In this document: piece by piece, positions 42,794 through 52,572 of the stretch | Layout: each line of letters opens with the position of its first letter | Position numbering within the stretch: the stretch's first letter is position 1 | Assembly: GCF_003711515.1 (NCBI RefSeq) | Contig: NW_021167079.1 | Location: 6,690,385 to 6,754,384, forward strand | Origin: Sodiomyces alkalinus F11 | Lineage: Eukaryota; Ascomycota; Sordariomycetes; Glomerellales; Plectosphaerellaceae | DNA length: 64,000 bases | Direction: 5' to 3' | Notes under the pieces: model-generated | Seen by the model: the letters and a program-made list of their open reading frames with translations, nothing else | What the model was told of the DNA's origin: nothing | The model's database searches: none | Made by a program: the position numbers and the translations under genes

Positions 42794-43229
42794 TTTTAAA
42801 GATATCTGACGATATCGGATAAACGGAAGGGACGAAAGTCACGAAAAGCAGTCGAAAAATAAGAAGGTAATAATAGGATTATAAGGTAGGATCTCTGCGC
42901 GCGTATTATCTCTTCTTCGGATCGAAAAAGAGATTAAGATAAAGGATTAAGAATTAAGAATAAAGAACAAAGAAAGGAAGAACCGAACCGAAGGAACGGG
43001 TTAATATCCTTTATTCTTTGTAAAGAATCGATATCGTAATAGTATTATAATATATATCGATATCGTAGTAATATCGTAATCCATTATATCCTTTATCTGA
43101 CTCGTAATAGATGAACTGACTCGAAAGAGAACGGTCTAGGCTTGCGGGGAAGATATCCTTTGTTCGAGTACGAAGGATATACTCGAAAGATATTAAGGAT
43201 ATTATTAGTAATAATATTAATATCAAAAA
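42794..43229 (-). repeat. 5' LTR of element C
   Basis: 436 bp, same length as 36171-36606 and near-identical; differences are transitions. It is flanked on the left by the primer site and on the right by TSD GATTT. Confidence 0.92.
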
Positions 43230-43234
43230 GATTT

Positions 43235-44400
43235 AAGTAGCCCGATAAGTACTTAGAGCTCGATAAAGCATTATATAGACTACGCGACTCGCTTAGACTA
43301 TAGTTCTAGACCTTTGCGGCTACCCTAATAGATTTAGGGATAAACGCTAGTAAGGAAAAACCGTGCCTATTTTACACTAAGGCTTAAGATATATTCGTTA
43401 TTATCTTTATAGACGATATCCTTATATTATTTTATAAAGATAGTGCTATAAACGGCCTTTGGATTATCGAAGGGATTAAAATAAGGTTCGAGGTATCGGA
43501 AAAAGGGGAAGCCGATTAGTTTTTAGGTATTAAAATTACTCGAGATCGCCCTAAATATAAGGTTTTTCTCTCCTACGATTTATATATCGAAAAGATTATC
43601 GCCAGGTTTAAATTAAACACTCTAAACACCTACCTAATAATCCTTATTTCTATTATAGAATACCGGAAAAAAGAAGATAAAGCTATCGCTTAAGAGATTA
43701 AATCTTATTAAGAAAAGGTCGGATTAGTGCTTTATATAGTAGCTATAATACGTCCTAATATAGTATTCGCCGCTTTATCCTCTCCTGCTTTCTTAGAAAC
43801 CCCTCTCTCGAGCACTATAAGGCGGTAGACTAAGCTATCCGCTATCTATTTATAATAAAGGACCTCTTAATTTAGTACGGATCGAGTATTAGTTTATAGG
43901 CGATAATTATCGTAAGCGACGCCTTTTTTATAGACGATTTAGATATATAAAGATCTTTATAGGGTTACCTTATTAGCCTATTTAGTAGATTAGTTATATA
44001 GAAAGTAATAAGGTAAGTAATAGTAATAACGTCTATAACCGAAGTAGAGCTACTCACTTTAGAGTAAGTAGTAAAGGAAATAATAGGTTTAAAGCGTCTT
44101 TTCGTCGAAATACGCTTTAATCTAGAATCTCCTTAGGATATCCACTACGATAATATATCAATAATACGCCTAATAGTCGACGATAGCTTTAGGATTAAGA
44201 CTAGGCTTCGCTATATAGATATATAGCGCTTTTAGGTAAGGTAGAAGAACGTAAAGGGATTATTTAGAGTCGTATATCTTACTACGAATTTAATACTAGC
44301 GGACGGATTAATAAAAGTATTTCCACGATAAGAATTCGAGAACTTCCGAGTATATCTTAATATAATTAGTGCACGGAGGGGGTAAAAAGAAGCAGTCAAA
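43235..44400 (+). pseudogene. Element A RT (C-terminal part) and RNase H relic
   Basis: RT of element A resumes after C: LDKALYRLRDSLRLWFQTFA, then IFVIIFIDDILILF (copia (F/Y)VDD core read as IDD), FLGIKITRDRPKYKVFLSYD and IEKIIARFKL. RNase H follows (TEVELLTLEQVVKEIIGLKR near 44.05 kb), ending about 44.4 kb. Several stops are RIP-type. Confidence 0.85.
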
Positions 44401-44529
44401 GTCGAAATTCCTATACTTTAGGCGTACCGCGCGCCGGCGGTTTAGTTAATTTAGTAAAAAGTAGGAGGGTATAGTTATCTTAATACTAAAACACTATACT
44501 AAAACCTAAAAGTAAATCCTAAAACACTA

Positions 44530-45490
44530 AAAAAGTATACTAGCTAAGTTACTAAGCTTTATCGGCTTTATCTGGAGCACTAACTTACGTACTAGATACG
44601 CTAGCCACTATACTATTTTCTCTAGCCAGAGGAGTAATAATAAAGCTATTTTCCCATAAAATCTCTATTATAACCCCCGCGAGCTAGGAGGTAGAATTAC
44701 TGCCTAAGGTAGTAGCAGGAAGCTAGTTTAATACTCCCTTAAGTTCTTTCTTACGGAAGAACTTCTTATTATTCTTATCCTTTCTTAGTTTGATTATAAA
44801 CTTCACCGTTTACGTGAGTTTAGCGAAGAACTACGCGAAATTAGTTAGTCAGAGTATTTAACTATAGAAATAAAGCGATAAACGTACCTTCTTATCTTTA
44901 TTATCCGACTCTTTATTAATTTTTCGGACTATAATATAGTTAAACAGAATTTTAACTAGGGAAATAAAGCTAGAAAAGCTATAAGTATAGGTTAGCGGTC
45001 GTAAAGCTTAATAGCGTAAATATCTTTAAGCTAATATAAAATAGAGTATCTAATTATAATCGTAAAGCGCCTTAGATAAAGGGTAAAAACTTATAGAGGG
45101 TAGTATATATAGTTTCTATCCTTATACTTTTAGTAGCGGTTAAAGCGGCTAGGAACCGAAATATAGTAATTAAATAAGCGCTATTTACTAGAATAATTAC
45201 CCTTTACGTATTCTAGGTAAGGGGGGTTAAAGGGGACCGGAATAAAGGCTTCTTCGGTATCCTTATTACTATTATTATTACTATCCTTAGCAGTCTATTA
45301 AAGGGTTAGCCGGAACCAGAGCAGACGGATTAAAGATAAATGCGCTAAAACGACTTATAGAAGCACCCTTTTTACCGCCGCCCTTACCCTTATTCTTCTT
45401 AACGCCGTTAGTCGAGGCCTTTTTAGCCGTAGCGGCCCGAGTAACCGCGGAAAGAGTAAGAGGAGCCTAAAATAACGCTACTAATTAGTA
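44530..45490 (-). pseudogene. Antisense ORF relic in the 3' part of element A
   Basis: Between RNase H and the 3' LTR the minus strand carries a RIP-damaged ORF opposite to pol. It begins with a basic, Gly/Lys-rich part (KKASTNGVKKNKGKGGGKKG near 45.4 kb) and later has FIIKLRKDKNNKKFFRKKEL (44.8 kb). It has the same position and orientation as the antisense ORF of element D. I recognise no family. Confidence 0.45.
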
Positions 45491-45913
45491 TACGCCACTA
45501 AAAACAAAGCTCCGATATTTATTATATCGCTAGTATTATTATTTTTATTACTATTAATAGGAAAATTCGGAAAATTAGTTTAAAAATCGTTAAAATTTCT
45601 TAAGAAATAACGGAATAAGAGATTATAAGAGGGAGGATCTAAAAGCTTTAAAACGCCGGTATAACGCCTTTAATTTATCTAGAGAAAGCCCTACTATTAC
45701 CTATTTACTACTACTATTAATAGCACTTTTCCTTTATTATTTACTACTATTATTATTATTCTTTACTATTTTATAGCTTTTATTCCTGCCTTTTAACTCG
45801 ATATTAAGGGTATTACACGACCCTTTAAGGCTATTTTAAGGTTAAAAACAAGGCTAGGTTGAGGTTAGGCTAAGTAATCGTTCCGCTAATCACGGCGTAA
45901 TAATTAGGGGGTA

Positions 45914-46109
45914 TATTATATTCTATCACGTAAGCCACGGTATAATACTCTCCTATTAGTTAGAGGTGCCCTACTATCCTCGCTTAGAAGGTAGTAGATA
46001 TATTTAGGACACGTATACCCGCCCCCTTTTCCTTTCTCTTTTATAGACAATACAATCATACATTTCCTGAATCAACGCTCCCTGCAAGCACGCTCCCGTT
46101 AATTCAACA
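45914..46109 (+). repeat. 3' LTR of element A
   Basis: 196 bp, paired with 12462-12657. Its left half is RIPed, but its last ~60 bp (from about 46048) keep CA dinucleotides, marking the sharp outer limit of RIP. TSD ATTAG follows at 46110-46114. Confidence 0.9.
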
Positions 46110-46114
46110 ATTAG

Positions 46115-46366
46115 TGGGTGGAATTTCTGCACTCCCTGAGGTACAGGTACGGGACATGAGACCCGCTCAGCGAATGAGACTGCAAGGTTATTTTCATTTT
46201 ACCAACCTTCACTTTCTGTTAACAGGTCGTGTTCATACATTGATATTTTTCACTACCAACAAGCTACCGGTCCAGGTCTCATAATTCGATATTCCGTCTA
46301 TTAGTGCGACCGGAAAGCCACGGAGGCCTTGGTTGAAAGGGCATTTGCAAAGAATTCCGAGCCACC
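46115..46366. other. Native DNA between transposon island and COG7-like gene
   Basis: Only 252 bp remain between the retrotransposon edge and the next start codon, so this must hold the core promoter and 5'-UTR of that gene unless the LTR supplies promoter function. I see no clear TATA or other named site. Confidence 0.5.
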
Positions 46367-47623
46367 ATGGCCTCGGACTCGAACGCGGCACTGTCGCACC
46401 GCCGCCAAAACAGTTCTGCCACCTCATCCAAGATTCTTCCCATACATGCACGACAAAGGTCACAGTCTAAGTCACTCGTTCGGCCGAAATCTAGCCAATG
46501 GGAAGACAGCTTTTTGCAGGCATTTCTCGACCCATCGTTTGACCCTACAGCCTACTTAAACGCAACATTACCTCCACTTCAATACGGCAACCACTCCGCG
46601 ACGGGATCCGGGGCCGGTGGTCCTACGAAAAGACAAGCGGTTCCTCTCTCCGAGTTATCAAATGAGGCTCAAACGCTTGCAACGCAACTAGATGCTCACA
46701 CGACGCGGCTATCGAATACTTTGACGCAGCTGACGGACGACATCCTACGGAGCGGAAGCAGACTCGCCTACCAAGTCGAGCTCCTCCGCGGTGAAACCCT
46801 CAGTTTCTCCGAGACGTTACACGAGAAACTACAGGCTGATATTCGGAAGTTTTTGCCCGACGGACTACCCAGCACCGCTGATACAGATCTCACGGCTGCT
46901 TCTGGGACGAGGGATATGAAGGCGCCTGAACAGAAAGATGTCTCTGTCGCCATTCCCCCAGCGGCTGCTGAATCCCCTGAACCAGGTCTTCCCAATGAAC
47001 CTCAGTGCATTAAGCAACTCCGCACCCTCAGCCTTGTTCGCGACCGTCTGGACTCCGTCATAAATACTTTTGGCGAGGCAATGGAGTTTGTCTTCCCTCC
47101 TTCAGAGCTCTCCGCTGCGTCAGGATTTCTATCCGTGTCGGCGCCTGAACCCGGAAGCGGGAGCTTTGGGGCCGTCGGGGGCGCCGGGGGCGCCGGGCAG
47201 CATAGCACGGAGGAGAAAGGACAACAGGTACTCAGGCGACTACGGGAAGAGATTACGCAACTTCTGCAGAATGGCAAGGCCGCAGACGGAAGCGATGACC
47301 CCGTCGCCGGTATTGAGAGGGCTGCAGAGCGTGTGGAGGCGCTCAAAACGCTGGCGACGGTTTGGAAGGGCACGGCCGAGGAGAAAGGTCGCACCAGGTT
47401 CATTGAGACATTGGCCAAGATGGTCGAGGACAGACACAAGGAGCTACTGAAGGAGGCGGAGGCTGCTGCACGGCGGGAGGGTGACGGTGCGGCGACGGGG
47501 TCTAGTCGACGACCGAGAAAGGGGAGCGTAAAGCGGGAGAGCGTGAAGGCGGAGGAGGAGAAATCATATCTGACTGGGTATGGCTTGATGAGCCAACTTC
47601 AAAAACTGAGAAGCGGGCTATGA
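46367..47623 (+). CDS. Probable conserved oligomeric Golgi complex subunit (COG7-like)
   Basis: Single-exon gene of 418 residues; ATG at 46367 in the excellent context GCCACCATGG. The N-terminus is basic and Ser-rich, followed by SFLQAFLDPSFDPTAYLNATL (about residues 48-68), a layout seen in small fungal COG7/COG5 homologues. Heptad-rich helices follow (LATQLDAHTTRLSNTLTQLT...LAYQVELLRGETLSFSETL, about 103-150) and a second helical block (IKQLRTLSLVRDRLDSVINTF). COG is an eight-subunit tether for retrograde vesicles at the Golgi. The C-terminus is basic (RRPRKGSVKRESVK). The Golgi assignment rests on remembered family character, not on a catalytic motif. Codon use is normal, unlike the AT-rich island next door. 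Confidence 0.72.
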   Translation: MASDSNAALSHRRQNSSATSSKILPIHARQRSQSKSLVRPKSSQWEDSFLQAFLDPSFDPTAYLNATLPPLQYGNHSATGSGAGGPTKRQAVPLSELSNEAQTLATQLDAHTTRLSNTLTQLTDDILRSGSRLAYQVELLRGETLSFSETLHEKLQADIRKFLPDGLPSTADTDLTAASGTRDMKAPEQKDVSVAIPPAAAESPEPGLPNEPQCIKQLRTLSLVRDRLDSVINTFGEAMEFVFPPSELSAASGFLSVSAPEPGSGSFGAVGGAGGAGQHSTEEKGQQVLRRLREEITQLLQNGKAADGSDDPVAGIERAAERVEALKTLATVWKGTAEEKGRTRFIETLAKMVEDRHKELLKEAEAAARREGDGAATGSSRRPRKGSVKRESVKAEEEKSYLTGYGLMSQLQKLRSGL

Positions 47624-48312
47624 AGAAATGAGATGAGGATTTCTCCCACTATAATGCCCCCTTCTATGCAGGTGGGAGGAATTCCGTTATTGTCGGGCCA
47701 TTTGATGAAATGTCTGAGCCATAATGGGTAAGACCATCGTAATGAGCGTTATGCGAAAGTTATGTGTATAAGCAGCAGGGCCCACTATTTGATCAATATG
47801 TGCAGGTAGGTATGGAGAGAAGATTTCCATGATGGTTACGGAGTGGTTGTCAGTGTGAAGACTCGTATGCACAGGATGAAGCTGGCGTTGTGACATTGTG
47901 ACTGATTGTGACGCGAGGTTGTAACTAACGTAAGGTAGCTGGGTTTAACCATTATGCCTGAATTCAAGCCCAAAGCAATGTATTCAGAACTTAAATGTGC
48001 TTCCTCTAAGGGAAGTGAAGCGGCTACCCCATAGGCAAGTACTTACCTTGTACCATATATTTGTAGGCACAAACACGGCGATTTCTCGGTGACGTTGGTG
48101 TGCCGAGCACCCTAATCCACCCCGCCCCTGTCAATCTATCGTTCAACCAATCAGCAGCCCTACCCTGATTCCTGGCGCGAGGCTGAACCTAGGCATTCCT
48201 GGCCTTGCCCAACCTAATACTCCCTTCCTCCATTCTCCTCAAATGCAAGTTAACTCAACCCTTCTTCCTCCTTTTCTCAACACCAACGGGCTTCACCAAC
48301 CCAGGCACCAAG
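47624..48312. other. Intergenic between COG7-like and Sds3-like genes
   Basis: Tandem plus-strand genes. Downstream UTR of the first gene and promoter of the second, the latter C/T-rich (48110-48300). No other feature is supported. Confidence 0.5.
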
Positions 48313-49975
48313 ATGGCGACTCACGACGCTGGCCCCACGGGGGCCGCCGCACCTTCGAAGCGTGAGCGAAAGCGTCAATACATCACTGAGAAACTTGCCC
48401 ACCTGAACGAGAAATTCCAGCGTGACCGAGACCTGAGTTACCGCGACCAGTTGCAGAAAATTCAAGTCGACACCACGCTTGTCCAGCGGCTCGACCCATA
48501 TGACCCCAATGTTCTCGACGTCATTGCCAGTCTCCGCCGTGAACATGCCGAGGCTCAATCACCAGAGACCCTGTCGGAAAACTCCCGCACTCTTGTTCAA
48601 ATGTCGGGACCCAAATTCCAGGACTTTATCCGGGAAGTCGAGGATCTGATTGAACACCGCGATTCCCATCTGGCCCAGCAAAAGGTTAGTTAAGTGTCAG
48701 TTTCATTTTCGTTCTTTTCTTTTTGTCACTGGCGTCGGTCTAACGGTTTCTACCCAAAAACAGCACGAGCATGATCGACGGCTACACCAGTACCAGAACG
48801 AGTACCTCTACAAAGTTGAGACGGCCAACAGGGAACATCGCGCCCTCGCTAATACTCTCCGCGATCGGCTCATTAATACAGTTACATCTCGAAAGTATCG
48901 TCTCCAGAAGGAAAAAGAAGCCCTGGAAATCTCCGACTCATCCGCCCTGCTGCTTCACCCAAACCAATTCAGTATGACCAATCCAGCCAGCCCCGGTGGC
49001 GCTCATGGCAAACGAGCTACGAGGCTTCGCAAGGACGCCGATGATCTTTCTGGATACTCAGAGACTAAGAAGCGCAAGAGAGCTCCTGGAGACGACGACG
49101 GCTCCCCTGTTCCCTCCCGCCGCCTCCTCGATCCCAATACCACGACACCTCTATGGCAGAACGAGAAGCTCCGCTACTCGGCTAAACACAATGGCCCAGC
49201 TTATAGCATCGAAAAGCTTTTTACGGAAAAGGAACTCTCCATGACACGCCACCAGGCGTCCCTTGCTGCCCATAAGTACATCCTGAAAAACAAAGTCTAT
49301 TCCAACGGTGCTGCTGCCTCGCCCAACGGTAGTGACTCCGGCGAGAATGACGGCTCTGAACAGGACGGTGTCGACTCGATGTCTGCCCCGATGATGGAGC
49401 GGACGACATCCCATACGACCCGTAGCAGCCGTGCGGCTATCAACCAGAGCCTCCTTGAAGCTGCGGAGGCTTCCAACAATCTTGAACTCCCGAAGCACAT
49501 CGATATCCTTCAGCCCCACGAACCAACCAAGATTCCTCCTATTCAGCCAGCTTCCTACTCCAAGACAAGCGGTCGAGCAGCCGAGAACTACCCGCAGTCT
49601 TTGTCGGCGGAAGACGCCAACTCGGACATTCTCCTGATGGAGCTCTACAAGAAATATGACGCAAAACACAAGCCCGGCGCCTCGATCGACCATCCTAATG
49701 GCAGCCGGAGATTGCTCGAGTCTGTCGTGACCCCCTACACCAAGACTGCTGGTGGTGGTTTCCGTGCGGGTTCTCGGCCGGATCCCAAGTCTCTTAATGA
49801 GGGGCTGAACGAAGTCGAGGCCGATGAAGAAGCCGACTCGGCGGCCAAGCCATCTGGTACAGCCGCTGCGCCGGCCGTGGCAGCGTCAGTTCCCATGGGC
49901 CGCCAGAGCAGTGCCGCCGGCGGTCACACCATGAGTCGGCAAGGTAGTTCCCGTGGCAAGGCCCGGAAGAACTGA
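48313..49975 (+). CDS. Sds3-like subunit of an Rpd3-type histone deacetylase complex (probable)
   Basis: Two exons, 48313-48684 and 48764-49975, joined across a 79-nt intron (GTTAGT...CTAAC...CAG), giving 527 residues. The start ATG at 48313 (AAGATGG context) is preferred over the in-frame ATG at 48205, which would add a hydrophobic UTR-like leader. The N-terminal 210 residues are helical: SKRERKRQYITEKLAHLNEK, then YRDQLQKIQVDTTLVQRLDP, later LYKVETANREHRALANTLRD and TSRKYRLQKEKEALEI. This coiled-coil pattern resembles fungal Sds3/BRMS1-family scaffolds of Rpd3L/Sin3 complexes. A basic KKRKRAPGDDD nuclear-localisation-like segment follows, and the C-terminal half is low-complexity. Nuclear role inferred; family call moderate. 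Confidence 0.8.
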
Positions 49976-50508
49976 AGGCTCGTGAAAAACGGGGACAGCA
50001 AGCCCTGGGAGAAGGAGACGATTACGAGAGATATGGGTAAACGGGCGTTCTAGGGAGAAGAAACATGCCAGACAACGTAGCATGGGAATGGTTCGGTATA
50101 GAGAGACGAAAGCTGCGAGTTATAGACTTGGCTCGTCCCCCGGATGGTATTACGTATTGGTGAACGGCGTTGGATGTTGATATTGATTTTTTTTCGGGGG
50201 GTTTTTTTTTTCGTTTATTCTCTTCCTTACTGATGTTTTTATCTTGGGTCCAACACAGGATACTTATGAGAGCAAATATGGATCCGATTCTGGCGACTAG
50301 TGGGCTTCTCTGGGGACGGAAGAAAGAGACATGCCCTTTCCCGATACCCAGGTTCTTTTACAAATACATATTGACAGTGATTACTGATGATCGTGGGTCT
50401 AGAGTGAATTTGGAACCGTACTCCGTAGTAATAAATTAGAGATATCGAAAAATGAGACAGGCCGCCGCCGATACTTACAGAAACTATATCAACTACATTC
50501 TATGCTTC
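49976..50508. other. Intergenic, convergent 3' ends
   Basis: Between the convergent 3' ends of the Sds3-like gene and the oxygenase. It contains a T/G-rich run (50188-50215). No gene supported. Confidence 0.5.
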
Positions 50509-51378
50509 TCAGGGTCCAAACACCAATGCCCGTACCTCGATACTTTCCCTCCCCACAGCATCTGGCTTGGTGTCTGGGTGGTCGAACGCACTATGCGGCA
50601 CACGACCCCCCTGAACTGCACTGCCTTCCTTGAGGGCCTCGCTGTCAAAGCACTGCAAAAGCAGCCTCTCGTCTCCCGTCATGCCGCTGAGGTAGTACCA
50701 CTTCTGGCGCTCGTTGAAGCGGATGCCGGCGGTCTCACCCTTGTAGCCGGAGGCGTAACGGTGTTCTATGGGGACTACATCGTCGTCTTCCAGCGACGAG
50801 GCGGAAGCGAAAGCCAAGGGGAAGGATTCGACGGGTCCTTCGTTGAGGGGCCGCCAGACATTGACGATGCGGTAACGGCCCGCCAAGAGCTTCTCGGCGG
50901 CGGCATCGTCGGAGGCGTGGCGGCGGACGCGGAGGGCGGTGGAACGTGGGGTCTGGTCCACGTGGACTCGCTGGACGGGGGCCCGCGGGGCGTCCGGGTT
51001 CGTGCGGCGGATGGTGTGGTCGAATATGGTGACGGTGTGGGCGCCCGGGATGCTGGCGAGGAGTAGAGACTCGACTTCGGGGTAGTAGTTGGCCGCGATA
51101 GAGGCGTCGTCCGTGAAGGACTTCTCGGCAGAAGGGGGCACGTTGCGGATTACGGCAAAGCTGTCGCGGTCGAGGTTGTTAAAACATTCTTCCGAGCCCC
51201 GGATGTCTTTGATCTTGACGGGGTGAGAGACGTCTGAGTAGTTACGGAGCGGTTGGCCCGGGATAGGGTCACCGGCATTGTTGAATGGAACGGTGTTGTC
51301 AGGCGGAGGGCAATAGAAGTTAAGGGATGCGATGACGTCGCCGCGAGGAACGAACCGCTGGCTGGATTGGATGGCCAT
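50509..51378 (-). CDS. CmcJ/GA4-desaturase-like 2-oxoglutarate/Fe(II) oxygenase
   Basis: Single exon, 289 residues from the ATG at 51378 (MAIQSS); an apparent longer start is TTG and was not used. This family is widespread in ascomycetes and related to the cephamycin 7-alpha-methoxylase component CmcJ and to AsaB-type proteins. Motifs: the iron-binding His-x-Asp in RVHVDQTP (H139, D141), RYRIVNVWRPLNEGPVESFP, YLSGMTGDERLLLQCFDS, and the C-terminal VPHSAFDHP followed by RESIEVRALVF, which supply the distal His and the 2-oxoglutarate-binding Arg. Substrate unknown; often found in secondary-metabolite loci, but no such cluster is visible here. No signal peptide. Confidence 0.88.
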   Translation of the reverse strand: MAIQSSQRFVPRGDVIASLNFYCPPPDNTVPFNNAGDPIPGQPLRNYSDVSHPVKIKDIRGSEECFNNLDRDSFAVIRNVPPSAEKSFTDDASIAANYYPEVESLLLASIPGAHTVTIFDHTIRRTNPDAPRAPVQRVHVDQTPRSTALRVRRHASDDAAAEKLLAGRYRIVNVWRPLNEGPVESFPLAFASASSLEDDDVVPIEHRYASGYKGETAGIRFNERQKWYYLSGMTGDERLLLQCFDSEALKEGSAVQGGRVPHSAFDHPDTKPDAVGRESIEVRALVFGP

Positions 51379-52106
51379 TGGCAACTATATTGGGAGAGAA
51401 TGATGGTAATCTGGTTGATGCTGGTAGACGAGGACGTAGTTCAGGTGGAAATAAGAAGTTTAAAATGTGTTATGCCGCAGATCGAATCGTGAATCGATCG
51501 TAAGGACCCCGGTGTCAATACCGAGACGAGTATAGTGCGGTGTAAGGGGGGTGAACTGGGGGGCGGAGGATATAGGATACCTTATATCGAAGAAGAATAT
51601 CTACAACGGGAAGAGATGGCTTATTATACTGGGAGGACTCCTGGTAAAATGGCATGCCCGGCGATCACTATAGAAGTCCTACAGATGTATAAAAGCTGGC
51701 ATGAACCCCATGACCTTTACCATATGTAGACAAGAGAAGCCGTATCGATCACGCCATCAAAGCGTAGGTATGTTTGTGGAAGGGCGTAGTTGATGAGTTG
51801 AACATACCGGGCTTAGTAATGATGATGTTGGTCTGATGGAAAGGAGTTGCACTCCCGAGAGCTTCCTCCCTTATTATTAGTAATGGGCCCATATTAATAA
51901 TTAGTAAGAGACAGACCTACGAAGTCGGACAGTTTCGTCATAGCTTCCCCGCAAGCCACCTACGGAGTAATTGCCGAGGATATTTTGATGACTTGCGAAG
52001 GGACTAGGTGGACGTCACATTATTGGTAATGGTGGTTATTCCTAATTAATCGATGTCTGCTGACGTTGTATATTATTGGAGATAGGCACCGCACCTTTAA
52101 AGGGTA
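51379..52106. other. Intergenic between the oxygenase and the small LTR element
   Basis: AT-rich promoter-side DNA of the oxygenase. It contains an imperfect palindrome centred on GGGCCC at about 51870-51905 (TTATTATTAGTAAT on one side, ATATTAATAATTAG on the other). No coding sequence is supported. Confidence 0.5.
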
Positions 52107-52111
52107 GGTAT

Positions 52112-52195
52112 TGTCAGACAGACAAAATTGTACCACTACCAAAAGCGATATCCCAACGTAGGGCACTTTTTGCTGCTTATATAATCTATTCAACA
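52112..52195 (-). repeat. 3' LTR of the small gag-only element
   Basis: 84 bp, matches 53148-53239 apart from two short indels and a few substitutions. Flanked on the outside by GGTAT. Confidence 0.88.
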
Positions 52196-52572
52196 CAACC
52201 CCCTAGCTTAGTTGGATAACCGAGAAAGCTGGACGTTCACGTTAAATCTTAATCCTTATCTACAGGCTAAGATCGTGCTTTTTGTCCTTTGACTTGCTTC
52301 ACGTTTCGAACTTAAGCCAGGTGGCTTACTTAGCAGGGATTAAGACTCTTAATTGTCAAATATAGCGTAGTCAAAACGCCACAAAATAGGTCAAAATTGA
52401 TTAAGGCAATTGTGTACTGTTATAACTGTGTCCGACCGGTAGGGAACCGCTGCCCCCGTATTTTATGTGGTGCAGATTCTACAGGTGTCCACCCGGATTG
52501 TAATCTTGATAATCCGGCCCGTTACGTAACCGAAAAGACTATGGTCTGTTCGACACAGTGCGGACGTGTTCG

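Larger units (their letters stand above)
36171..43229 (-). mobile_element. Element C: Ty1/copia LTR retrotransposon, moderately RIPed
   Basis: 436-bp LTRs at 36171-36606 and 42794-43229, TSD GATTT at 36166-36170 and 43230-43234. The element reads right to left. Gag is at about 40.8-42.0 kb, integrase at 39.5-40.0 kb and RT/RNase H at 37.1-38.5 kb. A seven-C run next to the left LTR (36607-36613) is the polypurine tract on the minus strand. CCGGGCTTATA (42780-42790, plus strand) beside the right LTR is the RIP-altered initiator tRNA-Met half-tRNA primer site, as in A. RIP is lighter than in A or B: ORFs up to 133 codons survive, so C is probably younger. Length 7,059 bp. Confidence 0.92.
12462..46109 (+). 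mobile_element. Element A: Ty1/copia LTR retrotransposon, RIPed, host of three nested insertions
   Basis: Outermost element. The 196-bp LTRs are at 12462-12657 and 45914-46109, and the flanking TSD is ATTGG (12457-12461) versus ATTAG (46110-46114); the one difference is a RIP-type G-to-A. Immediately after the 5' LTR is TTATAAGCCCGGG (12659-12671), the RIP-altered complement of the anticodon stem-loop of initiator tRNA-Met, i.e. a copia half-tRNA primer site. A GGGGG polypurine tract precedes the 3' LTR. Removing B, C and one TSD copy each leaves about 7.3 kb. Order gag-PR-[B]-IN-RT[C]RT-RH is copia-like. Stop codons are everywhere, mostly TAG/TAA from CAG/CAA, so it is dead. Confidence 0.9.

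Noticed and set aside
12457..46114. Possible AT-rich centromere or mitochondrial insertion
   Set aside because: LTR pairs, TSDs and gag-pol relics account for the block; CpG retention points to RIP, and no mitochondrial genes are seen.
50452..51066. 204-codon plus-strand ORF opposite the oxygenase
   Set aside because: The minus frame carries the complete oxygenase motif set; this ORF is its complement and Gly/Val-rich.
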